Shown one piece after another: positions 1 to 5,544 of a stretch of DNA of 5,544 nucleotides (position 1 is its first letter; every line of letters begins with the position of its first letter). The stretch covers positions 1-5,544 of the forward strand of contig JBOGGX010000130.1 in assembly GCA_050744245.1 (NCBI GenBank). The letters are read 5' to 3'. Below the pieces are notes generated by a model. The model was not told the origin of the DNA and ran no database searches. It saw only the letters and a list, made by a program, of their open reading frames with translations. Position numbers and translations under genes: made by a program. The stretch comes from JBOGGX01 sp050744245. GTDB lineage: Bacteria; Actinomycetota; Acidimicrobiia; Acidimicrobiales; JBOGGX01.

Positions 1-13
1 CTCGCGCGCCCGA

Positions 14-32
14 GGGCGGGCTTTGCCCGCCC
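14..32. terminator. Perfect 8-bp GC hairpin, possible bidirectional terminator
   Basis: Bases 14-21 are the exact reverse complement of 25-32, around a three-base TTT loop (AAA on the minus strand). All 8 pairs are G-C. No T-run follows on either strand. The position downstream of a minus-strand gene pair suits a terminator, possibly shared with a convergent gene outside the window. Confidence 0.45.
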
Positions 33-41
33 GACAACCTC

Positions 42-55
42 ACCGCAACGGCGGT
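42..55. other. Small hairpin between the two larger ones
   Basis: ACCGC (42-46) pairs with GCGGT (51-55) around a four-base loop. Alone it is weak and could occur by chance at this GC content. It is listed because it lies between two much stronger stems, giving three hairpins within the first 97 bases, a stretch with no recognisable gene. Confidence 0.3.
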
Positions 56-71
56 CGCGCTGGGGGGAGGC

Positions 72-97
72 CGGGAGAGGGGCCTGCCCCCCTCCCG
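72..97 (-). terminator. Strong GC hairpin directly after the truncated Hsp70 stop codon
   Basis: Bases 72-82 pair with 97-87 in a stem of 10 pairs out of 11, with one A-C mismatch (78/91) and a four-base loop (83-86). The stem starts on the base next to the stop codon (98-100). No T-tract follows on the minus strand, so if it is a terminator it is of the U-less type proposed for actinobacteria. It could equally be an RNA-stabilising 3' structure. Confidence 0.45.
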
Positions 98-463
98 CTA
101 ATTGGCCGGGTGGGTGATGGCCAGGGCCTCCGGATACGAGCCCTCCCGCTCCGCCACCCGCTCGACCACCGCCCGCAACAGCCGGGCCATGAGCAGGTGG
201 GCGGGCCACGGCGCCCCGGCCAGGTACAACGGCGTGGTGTCGCCGATCCGACGCTTGAACTCCCGCGCCACGCGGTCGGGTTCCTCGAATCCGCGCCGGT
301 TGGCCGCCTCGCCCGTGAGGATGTCGGCGTCCTCCCGCACGAACACCACCGATGGCACCACCGCCGCCCGATCCCCCAACCCGACCACGGCCACCCGGCC
401 GTCCCGGTGCACCGCGGCCGCGGTGTAGGTCGTGCCCAGATCGATGCCCAATTGGTAACCCAT
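98..463 (-). CDS. Truncated Hsp70-like protein (N-terminal ATPase fragment), tandem partial copy of the upstream gene
   Basis: This 121-residue ORF begins with the Hsp70 phosphate-1 motif (GIDLGTTYT). It aligns without gaps to residues 9-129 of the neighbouring large Hsp70-like protein, about 88 of 121 identical by hand count. Asp8 and Lys70, matching the E. coli DnaK ATPase residues, are present. It ends in TAG straight after the HPAN segment, so the phosphate-2 loop, the DnaK Glu171 equivalent and the adenosine motif are all missing; it cannot form a complete ATP site alone. No reading frame after the stop resembles the missing part, so a single nonsense or frameshift change does not explain it. 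The start lies 15 bases after the upstream stop; an AGGAG overlapping that stop (480-476) sits 12 bases before the ATG, suggesting translational coupling. Most differences are conservative and the frame is clean, so it may be expressed. A gene remnant is the main alternative. Confidence 0.6.
   Translation of the reverse strand: MGYQLGIDLGTTYTAAAVHRDGRVAVVGLGDRAAVVPSVVFVREDADILTGEAANRRGFEEPDRVAREFKRRIGDTTPLYLAGAPWPAHLLMARLLRAVVERVAEREGSYPEALAITHPAN
102..121. repeat. Copy 1 of an exact 20-bp direct repeat at the truncation edge
   Basis: These 20 bases are identical to 3441-3460. They encode the AITHPAN segment shared by both Hsp70-like ORFs on the minus strand. Similarity between the copies ends one base beyond the repeat on the truncated side. 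Confidence 0.85.
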
Positions 464-478
464 CCCCGGCGAGAGCTC

Positions 479-3400
479 CTACTCGATGTCGAAGTCCTGG
501 ATCTCGCCGCTCTCCGGGTCGATCCTGACCAGTTGACCGCCGTCCTGGTCGACGACGAACACGCCGTCGGCGTCGCCGACGATCCCGACCGGACGGCCGC
601 CGACCTCGATCTCCTCGGTGAGCCCGGCGAAGTCGATGCGGGTCACCGTGCCCGTCGACTGGTTCGCCACCCACAGCTCGTCGTCGACCGTCAGTGCGGT
701 GGCCAGTCCCGCCCCGATCTCGAATGTCTCGGCGATGGCATCGGTCTGCGGCCCGCCCGGTCCGGCCAGGAGTAGCTCCCGCACCAGTCCGCCGTCCATC
801 TCGATGAAGTAGATGTTGGCGCCCGCGGCCTCGACATAGCCGGCGGCCTCGCCGTCGATCCCGCCCACCTGGCTTCCGGTCGCCGGGTCGAGCCTGGCCA
901 CCTGGCCGTCGGCGCTGGTCACCCAGACGAACCCGCCCTCGAAGCTGACGTCGACGGGCGCTCCGATGAGGGTGATCGGCGTGCTCTGCCCGGTGGTCAC
1001 GTCGATGCGGTTGACCCCGGTCTCGGTCAGGTCCCACAACGCGCCGGCGCCGGCGACCGTGCGGTTGGCGACGAAGGGGTAGTCGACGGGCGGGAGGTAG
1101 TCGGTGTTCGACACGGTGCCGGTGACGGTGAGGGTCGCGGGGTCGACGGCCATGAAGACGTTGCCGCCGTCGACCCACACCCGCTCGCCGTCGGTGACGA
1201 CGGTGTCGCCCGTGTGCGGTAGCGGGAGGGTGGTCGGGTTCGTCGGGTCCTCCGGGTTGATGGCCAGCAGCTCGCCGGTTCCGGTCGGCAGGAAGGCGAT
1301 GCCCGCCGCCTCTCGGGCCAGACCGGCCACTTCCAACGGTGCACCGAACTCCGCCTCACCCGTGTCGAAGGGCGTGGTCGTGCCGCCGATGAAGTCGGCC
1401 AACCACACGATCCCACCGGCGAAGGACGGCGCCGCCGGGAACAGAAAGGTCGACAGCTCCTCGACGATCTCGCCTTCGGTGTCGAGGAGGTAGAGCGTTG
1501 GCGCCGCCGCGCTCTCGAACACACCCACCAGGTCGGGGGCGGCCACCAGCTGGGCGTCGCCGATGCCTTCGGTGCTGACGGTCATGGCGTCGATGTCGTC
1601 GTTCGCCACGTCGACGCGGGCCAGGGCGCCGCCGCTCACCCGGCTGTAGGCCCACACGGTGTCGTCGTCGCCCTGCGCCAGCCGGATCGCGGTCACGAGG
1701 TTCCCATCGATGGGCAGCTCGACGAGCTCGGTCTCGCCGGTCTCGAGGTCGATGTCGAAGAAGCTCGCCGGCTCGGAGCCGACGGCGCCATACAGGGTCG
1801 TTCCGTCGACGATGAGGTCGGGGTACAGGTCGTCGAAACCGGGCAGGGCGGCGGCCGAGCCGTCGATGACGTAGTCGACGATTTCCGCCACGGTCATCTG
1901 CTCAGGATCGACCCGGACGATCCGGTCCTCGGCCAGGACGTGCGGTTCGCCCTGGGCGACGAACAGGCCGCCGGCCGCGACCGGTGCCGCGCTCTGGCGG
2001 ACGGTGCCGTCCAGGTCGACGCGGGCCATCACCCCGTCGAACCCGAGCACATAGGCCCGGTCGCCGTCCGAGGCCAGCGAGAAGGCGCTGACCTCGGTGG
2101 GCACCTCGACGTCGATCTCGCCGTCATCGTTGACGTGGAGCACGGTGGCCGGCGTCCCGCTCTGGGTGACCCTGGCCCAGATGCCCCCCGTGGCCGGGCG
2201 GATCTCGATGTTGCCGCCGGGCTCCCCCGCCGCGCTGAGGGGCACGGGGATCCGGTTGACGACCGTCGCCTCGGCCCGGTCGATCTGGAAGATCACCGGG
2301 CCGCCGATCCCGCCCCCACCGGCCACGGCCCACACGAACTCCTCGGCCACCACCGGCGGGTCGAAGACGTTCTGGATCGGGAGATTGGCCACGATCTCCC
2401 GGTCGTCCCGGTTGACCTTGACCAGTCCCCCGAGGCCGGTGCTGCCGATCCACAGGTCGCCCTGGTCGCTGACCGCGCCGAAGCCTGACGGGGTGTCACC
2501 GGCTGCCGGGTCATCGTCGTCGCGCAGGACGAAGAAGCCGACCGCGGCCAGGATGACGGCCGCGGCCGCGCCGATCGCGATCAGGACCACGGGCGGTCTG
2601 CGCTTGGCGCTCGGTTGCGGCGCCTGCGTCGGCGGAGCCACGAACGACCGCCCGACGGGAGGCACGGCCACCAGCGCCGGCGCCGCCTCCTCGGTGTGGA
2701 CGACCGTGACCGTCTCGGCCGTCGCCGCCCCGGCATCCTCGGCCGCAGCCACGGCCGCGCCCTGGGCGATGGCGTGCTTCGGATGGGCGTCGACCGCCAC
2801 CGGTCTACCCAGCGCGGCCGACACCATCTGGCCGACGAGCGGGATCCGGCTCGACCCGCCGACCAGGAGCACGGCCTGCACCTGGTGGGGTTGGACGCCA
2901 GCCGAGTCGAGCGCCCGGCGCAGCGCGGTGATCGTCTCGTTGACCGCGGGGCGGATCATGTTCTCGAACTCCCCCCTGGTGAGGCGGACGTCGTGGCGCA
3001 ACCCGGGGACAGAGATCGGAATCGAAACCTCGACGTCGCTCGACAGCTGCTCCTTGGCCTCGACCGCGTCGGCCCGCAGCCGCCCTACGGCCTGCACCGC
3101 GTCTGGGTCGGCCGCGTCGAGGCCGGACACGGCACCATCGAGGGAGTTGTCGACATGGGCCAGGACGGCCGCGTCGAAGTCGATGCCGCCCAGCCGTTCG
3201 ATGCCCTCGGGCTGGCCGATGATCTCGAACCCGCCGTCCTGGGTGCGCCGCAGCACGGCTGCGTCGAAGGTGCCCCCGCCCAGGTCGTAGGCGCCCATCA
3301 CCGCCCCCGGGGCGACGCGCTCCTGGCTGGCGTAGTGGACGGCGGCGGCCTGGGGTTCGGTGAGATAGGTGACCGGGTAGCCGCCGAACCCGGCGTGGCG

Positions 3401-3826
3401 CACCGCCTGGCGCAGCAGGTCGAGCTTGTAGGCCCCCCAGTTGGCCGGGTGGGTGATGGCGATGGCGTCCGGGTAGCTGCCCTCGCGCTCGGCGACCCAG
3501 TCGACGACCGACCGGAGCAGCCGGGCGGTTAGGACGTCGGCCGAGTACGGGACGCCGCCGATGATGATCGGTGCCGGGTCACCCACCCTCCGCTTGAACT
3601 CCCGGGCCACCCGCTCGGGCTCCGACCGGCCCCTCCGGTTGGCCGCGTCGCCGGTGAGCACGCCGCCGTCGTCCTTGACGAAGACGACCGAAGGGACGAC
3701 CGTGCTCCGGTCACCGAGCGCCGCCACCTCGACCCGGCCGTTGCGGTGGACGGCGGCCGCGGTGTAGGTGGTCCCGAGGTCGATGCCGAGCTGGTACCCC
3801 ATACGGCGGGACATGTTGTCACCCAC
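479..3826 (-). CDS. Membrane-anchored Hsp70-like ATPase with C-terminal beta-propeller repeats
   Basis: This 1115-residue protein has three parts. Residues 10-362 are an Hsp70/actin-fold ATPase domain: GIDLGTTYT (14-22), TEPQAAAVHY (156-165), DLGGGTFD (181-188), LGGIDFD (212-218), VEAKEQLSS (255-263) and VLLVGGSSRIP (319-329). Equivalents of the DnaK catalytic residues are kept (Asp16, Lys78, Glu157, Asp181, Thr186). A proline-rich linker ending in KRR leads to one transmembrane helix (about 412-434) followed by acidic RDDDD, predicting the ATPase inside and the C-terminus outside. Residues 446-1115 contain about 16 propeller-type repeats. The usual substrate-binding and lid domains are absent, so a foldase role is doubtful; a sensor or transport-linked ATPase is inference. 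The GTG at 3826 has GAGG 8 bases upstream. An ATG at 3814, preceded by GGTGA at 4 bases, is almost as good and would give 1111 residues. It is probably cotranscribed with the truncated copy downstream. Confidence 0.9.
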   Translation of the reverse strand: MGDNMSRRMGYQLGIDLGTTYTAAAVHRNGRVEVAALGDRSTVVPSVVFVKDDGGVLTGDAANRRGRSEPERVAREFKRRVGDPAPIIIGGVPYSADVLTARLLRSVVDWVAEREGSYPDAIAITHPANWGAYKLDLLRQAVRHAGFGGYPVTYLTEPQAAAVHYASQERVAPGAVMGAYDLGGGTFDAAVLRRTQDGGFEIIGQPEGIERLGGIDFDAAVLAHVDNSLDGAVSGLDAADPDAVQAVGRLRADAVEAKEQLSSDVEVSIPISVPGLRHDVRLTRGEFENMIRPAVNETITALRRALDSAGVQPHQVQAVLLVGGSSRIPLVGQMVSAALGRPVAVDAHPKHAIAQGAAVAAAEDAGAATAETVTVVHTEEAAPALVAVPPVGRSFVAPPTQAPQPSAKRRPPVVLIAIGAAAAVILAAVGFFVLRDDDDPAAGDTPSGFGAVSDQGDLWIGSTGLGGLVKVNRDDREIVANLPIQNVFDPPVVAEEFVWAVAGGGGIGGPVIFQIDRAEATVVNRIPVPLSAAGEPGGNIEIRPATGGIWARVTQSGTPATVLHVNDDGEIDVEVPTEVSAFSLASDGDRAYVLGFDGVMARVDLDGTVRQSAAPVAAGGLFVAQGEPHVLAEDRIVRVDPEQMTVAEIVDYVIDGSAAALPGFDDLYPDLIVDGTTLYGAVGSEPASFFDIDLETGETELVELPIDGNLVTAIRLAQGDDDTVWAYSRVSGGALARVDVANDDIDAMTVSTEGIGDAQLVAAPDLVGVFESAAAPTLYLLDTEGEIVEELSTFLFPAAPSFAGGIVWLADFIGGTTTPFDTGEAEFGAPLEVAGLAREAAGIAFLPTGTGELLAINPEDPTNPTTLPLPHTGDTVVTDGERVWVDGGNVFMAVDPATLTVTGTVSNTDYLPPVDYPFVANRTVAGAGALWDLTETGVNRIDVTTGQSTPITLIGAPVDVSFEGGFVWVTSADGQVARLDPATGSQVGGIDGEAAGYVEAAGANIYFIEMDGGLVRELLLAGPGGPQTDAIAETFEIGAGLATALTVDDELWVANQSTGTVTRIDFAGLTEEIEVGGRPVGIVGDADGVFVVDQDGGQLVRIDPESGEIQDFDIE
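482..2491 (-). repeat. About 16 beta-propeller-type repeats (YVTN/NHL/streptogramin-lyase-like)
   Basis: Residues 446-1115 repeat with a mean period near 42 residues. Each unit has an aromatic strand of the type xxVWVA, followed by a strand of the type xxVxRxDxxTGxxx. The aromatic position falls at residues 459, 499, 550, 592, 622, 679, 725, 770, 808, 845, 884, 931, 968, 1006, 1052 and 1090. Clear second strands include VARLDPATG (976-984), VTRIDFAG (1061-1068) and LVRIDPESG (1099-1107). Sixteen units could form two eight-bladed or similar propellers; that split is inference. Exact family assignment (YVTN, NHL, PQQ-like or Vgb-like) cannot be made by eye. Confidence 0.8.
2525..2596 (-). other. 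Single transmembrane helix, N-terminus inside
   Basis: Residues 411-434 are a continuous run of Pro, Val, Leu, Ile, Ala, Gly and Phe without charge until the final Leu. They are flanked by KRR on the N-terminal side and RDDDD on the C-terminal side. The positive-inside rule puts the Hsp70 domain in the cytoplasm and the propeller outside. No cleavable signal peptide is present at the protein N-terminus, so this helix would act as an internal signal anchor. Confidence 0.88.
2741..3799 (-). other. Hsp70/DnaK-type nucleotide-binding domain within the large protein
   Basis: Residues 10-362 carry the ordered Hsp70 ATPase motifs from phosphate 1 to the C-terminal AIAQGAAV helix (352-359). The length matches a complete Hsp70 nucleotide-binding domain of about 350-380 residues. 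The canonical hydrophobic interdomain linker and substrate-binding beta-sandwich do not follow. The sequence instead becomes an Ala/Val/Pro-rich, low-complexity tether before the membrane helix. Confidence 0.9.
3441..3460. repeat. Copy 2 of the 20-bp direct repeat, inside the full-length Hsp70 domain
   Basis: Exact match to 102-121, same orientation. It lies in codons for residues 123-129 of the large protein, where the coding sequence continues into WGAYKLDLL, unlike the truncated copy. Confidence 0.85.
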
Positions 3827-3879
3827 GCCACCCGCCTCAGTACGCGGGGTGGTCCTCCGCTCGCAGATAGCTTCTGGCC
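3827..3879. promoter_or_regulatory. Divergent intergenic region between the Hsp70-like and hydrolase genes
   Basis: These 53 bases separate two divergent start codons, so they should hold both promoters or overlap their transcription starts. The plus-strand -10 candidate is listed separately. On the minus strand there is a GAGG Shine-Dalgarno (3838-3835) and, farther upstream, a GGAGG with no start codon near it. No minus-strand hexamer fits TAnnnT well; TATCTG and TACTGA are the nearest. No clear operator palindrome was found. Confidence 0.4.
3868..3873 (+). promoter_or_regulatory. Candidate -10 element (TAGCTT) for leaderless hydrolase transcript
   Basis: TAGCTT fits the actinobacterial TAnnnT -10 pattern. 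It ends 6 bases before ATG 3880, placing the expected transcription start at or next to the A of ATG. No strong -35 or Shine-Dalgarno is seen, which is common for leaderless actinobacterial genes. The same spacing recurs at the next gene. Confidence 0.5.
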
Positions 3880-4566
3880 ATGCCCGCAGCGTCCAGCACG
3901 CCGTTGTCCGTCCACCAGCCCACGGGTGAGCCGAGAGGCGGTGTGGTCGTGATCCAGGAGGCGTTCGGCGTCAACGACCACATCGACGACGTGGCCCGAC
4001 GGTTCGCGGCCGAGGGCTATCTGGCCGTGGCGCCGCATCTCTTCCATCGCCGTGGCGATCCGAAGGTGGGCTACGACGACCTGCCGGCCGCCATGGCGCC
4101 GGTCCAGCAGCTCCAGCGCGACGAGATCCTCGATGACGTCGACGCCGCCCTGGCCGAGCTCGACCGGGCCGGCATCGCGCCCGAGCGCCGCTTCATCGTC
4201 GGCTTCTGCATGGGAGGAACCGTCGGCCTACTGGTCGCGGTTCGGCGTCCGGTGGCCGCGGCGGTCACCTTCTACGGTGGAGGAGTGAAGAAGGGTCGCT
4301 TCGGGTTCGGGTCACTGATCGACGAGGCCCGCCAGCTCACGGCGCAATGGCTCGGGTTGTTCGGCGATCTCGACCACGGCATCCCCGTCGAGGAGGTCGA
4401 GGAGCTTCGCCTGAGCGCCGCGTCGTCCGGCCAGCAGACCGAAGTGGTGCGGTACGCCGATGCCGGGCACGGCTTCCACTGCGATCAGCGGCCCAGCTAC
4501 CACCGCGCCTCGGCCGAGGACGCCTGGGGCCGCACCCTGGCCTGGTTCGCCGCCCACGCCGGTTGA
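3880..4566 (+). CDS. Dienelactone hydrolase family protein (alpha/beta hydrolase)
   Basis: This 228-residue protein has the size and motif order of the dienelactone hydrolase family (type enzyme carboxymethylenebutenolidase, which opens dienelactone to maleylacetate in chloroaromatic breakdown). Visible motifs are IQEAFGVN (25-32), whose Glu27 corresponds to the family's active-site glutamate; the nucleophile elbow GFCMGG with Cys110; GDLDHGIP with Asp165; and GHGF with His197. That gives an intact Cys-Asp-His triad. It has no signal peptide or membrane segment, so it is probably cytosolic. No aromatic-catabolism genes lie nearby, so the true substrate is unknown; many relatives act on other esters or lactones. 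An in-frame TAG at 3868-3870 limits the start to ATG 3880 or the weaker CTG 3874. There is no clear Shine-Dalgarno. The gene is divergent from the Hsp70 locus and 55 bases ahead of the methyltransferase. Confidence 0.92.
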   Translation: MPAASSTPLSVHQPTGEPRGGVVVIQEAFGVNDHIDDVARRFAAEGYLAVAPHLFHRRGDPKVGYDDLPAAMAPVQQLQRDEILDDVDAALAELDRAGIAPERRFIVGFCMGGTVGLLVAVRRPVAAAVTFYGGGVKKGRFGFGSLIDEARQLTAQWLGLFGDLDHGIPVEEVEELRLSAASSGQQTEVVRYADAGHGFHCDQRPSYHRASAEDAWGRTLAWFAAHAG

Positions 4567-4609
4567 GACTCATCTCGCGCGTATGTTCGGCCCACGAGGC
4601 GGCGCGATC

Positions 4610-4615
4610 TAGGCT
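4610..4615 (+). promoter_or_regulatory. Candidate -10 element (TAGGCT) for leaderless methyltransferase transcript
   Basis: TAGGCT ends 6 bases before GTG 4622, the same geometry as the hexamer before the hydrolase gene. A weak -35-like TTCGGC lies at 4586-4591, 18 bases upstream. This suggests the methyltransferase has its own promoter in the 55-base gap as well as any read-through from the hydrolase gene. Confidence 0.45.
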
Positions 4616-4621
4616 GGCCGA

Positions 4622-5544
4622 GTGACGGCGACCTCCAACTTCGGCGTGGGCCGGCGCGAGGGTCACGACGCCAGCGCCTTCTACCAACGGTTCCGCGCTC
4701 CTGAGCTGTCGAGCGACGATCGGGTGCCGGTGCCGATGCCCGTCGTCGAGCCCTTCATCCACGGCGACTCCCGCTCGATGGACGCGATCGACGACGGGTC
4801 GGTGGCGCTGGTGGTGACGTCACCGCCGTACTTCGCAGGCAAGCAGTACGAGGAGGAGCTCGAACGGGACGGCGTCCCCGGTTCCTATCTCGACTACCTC
4901 GAGCTGCTGCGCGCCGTGTTCGCCGAGTGCGCCAGGAAGCTCGAACCCGGTGGTCGCGTCGCGGTCAACGTGGCCAACCTCGGGCGCAAGCCCTACCGCA
5001 GCCTGTCGGCCGATGTCATCGGCATCCTCGAGGACGACCTCGGGCTGCTGCTGCGGGGCGAGCTGGTCTGGCAGAAGGCCGAAGGGGCCAGCGGCTCGTG
5101 CGCGTGGGGCTCGTTCCGCAGCGCGGCCAACCCGGTGCTGCGCGACCTCACCGAGCGGGTGGTGGTGGCGAGCAAGGGACGGTTCGACCGGGCCCGCCCC
5201 GCCACCCGACGCAAAGCCGAGGGGCTCCCCCATCGGAGCACCGTCATGACCGACGACTTCCTGGCCCTCACCCTCGACGTGTGGTCGATCCCGCCCGAGA
5301 GTGCCAGGCGGGTCGGCCATCCGGCGCCCTTTCCTGTGGAGCTGCCCGAGCGGCTCATTCGGCTGTACACCTTCGAGAACGACCTGGTGCTCGACCCGTT
5401 CATGGGGAGCGGCGCGGCCCTGGTCGCCGCGGCCAGGCTCGGTCGCCGCTACGTCGGCTACGACCTCGACGCCGGCTACGTCGAGCTGGCCAGGCGCCGG
5501 GTCGCGGCCGAGGGCCGGGCCGAACCGCCGCCGCCGGCTGGGGG
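4622..5544 (+). CDS. N4/N6-type DNA methyltransferase (beta-class motif order), 3' end outside window
   Basis: The frame stays open from GTG 4622 to the window end, giving 307 residues with no stop. The catalytic motif IV TSPPY is at residues 66-70. The AdoMet-binding region comes later: HPAPFPVELPERLI (233-246) leading into DPFMGSG (258-264), then GRRYVGYDLDAGYVELARRR. Motif IV before motif I is the beta-class order of PF01555 methyltransferases, which methylate the exocyclic amine of cytosine (m4C) or adenine (m6A) in DNA. TSPPY leans toward m4C but does not decide it. GSGAA replaces the more common GSGTT after the glycine loop. Most of the family core is present, so only a short tail is probably missing. 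An in-frame TAG at 4610-4612 makes GTG 4622 the earliest standard start. No restriction endonuclease or specificity subunit is visible, so it may be a solitary methylase. Confidence 0.9.
   Translation, partial: MTATSNFGVGRREGHDASAFYQRFRAPELSSDDRVPVPMPVVEPFIHGDSRSMDAIDDGSVALVVTSPPYFAGKQYEEELERDGVPGSYLDYLELLRAVFAECARKLEPGGRVAVNVANLGRKPYRSLSADVIGILEDDLGLLLRGELVWQKAEGASGSCAWGSFRSAANPVLRDLTERVVVASKGRFDRARPATRRKAEGLPHRSTVMTDDFLALTLDVWSIPPESARRVGHPAPFPVELPERLIRLYTFENDLVLDPFMGSGAALVAAARLGRRYVGYDLDAGYVELARRRVAAEGRAEPPPPAG

Noticed and set aside
1..97. CRISPR array or tRNA in the hairpin-rich end
   Set aside because: The three stems differ in sequence, size and spacing; there are no equal-length repeats with spacers and no tRNA arm pattern.
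98..100. Simple nonsense mutation or frameshift as the cause of the short Hsp70 copy
   Set aside because: None of the three minus-strand frames beyond the stop, down to position 1, resembles the expected WGAYKLDLLRQ continuation, so the rest of the gene is absent rather than out of frame.
23..775. Plus-strand 250-residue ORF across the truncated Hsp70 copy and the end of the large gene
   Set aside because: It crosses two minus-strand genes and the hairpin region, is low complexity (Pro/Arg/His/Asp) and shows no recognisable motif.
1027..1655. Overlapping minus-strand ORFs inside the propeller region (1027-1524 and 1356-1655)
   Set aside because: Arg/Ser/Pro-rich alternative-frame shadows of the propeller coding sequence, with no independent start signal.
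2097..3532. Long plus-strand ORFs antisense to the Hsp70-like gene (2097-3290 and 2615-3532)
   Set aside because: Their translations are rich in Ser, Arg, Ala and Thr with no domain motif, and they lie opposite a strongly supported gene. Long antisense frames are normal at this GC content.
479..3826. Calling the large protein DnaK
   Set aside because: It lacks the interdomain linker, substrate-binding domain and lid, has a membrane helix and propeller instead, and has no grpE or dnaJ beside it.
4337..5320. Minus-strand ORFs opposite the hydrolase and methyltransferase (4337-4762 and 4820-5320)
   Set aside because: Both lie against genes with intact catalytic motifs, and their translations show no family features.

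Overview
This is a very GC-rich window (about 70% by eye), with GTG starts, candidate leaderless promoters and a membrane-anchored Hsp70-like gene family. Together these suggest a chromosomal segment from an actinobacterium, possibly near the Acidimicrobiia. The phylum guess comes from composition and gene style, not from a marker gene.

Layout. The left two thirds is a minus-strand pair. A large gene (3826 to 479) encodes a three-part membrane protein: a cytoplasmic Hsp70/DnaK-type ATPase domain, one transmembrane helix, and about 670 extracytoplasmic residues made of some 16 beta-propeller-type repeats. The substrate-binding half of a normal Hsp70 is missing. Fifteen bases downstream, a second minus-strand ORF (463 to 98) repeats only the first 121 residues of the same Hsp70 domain at roughly 73% identity, then stops abruptly. 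The last 97 bases hold three closely spaced hairpins and no recognisable gene.

The right third is plus strand and divergent from the Hsp70 genes. It contains a complete dienelactone-hydrolase-family gene (3880 to 4566) and the start of a beta-type N4/N6 DNA methyltransferase (4622, running off the window end). Both have a TAGnnT hexamer exactly 12 bases upstream of the start codon and no convincing Shine-Dalgarno, which fits leaderless transcription for each.

How they may work together. The two Hsp70-like ORFs probably share a transcript. The large one has the layout of a transmembrane sensor, with an outside propeller coupled to an inside ATPase, reminiscent of PknD-type receptor kinases but with Hsp70 in place of the kinase. 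Nothing links the hydrolase or methyltransferase functionally to the Hsp70 locus. The unusual content is the Hsp70-TM-propeller protein and its truncated tandem copy.
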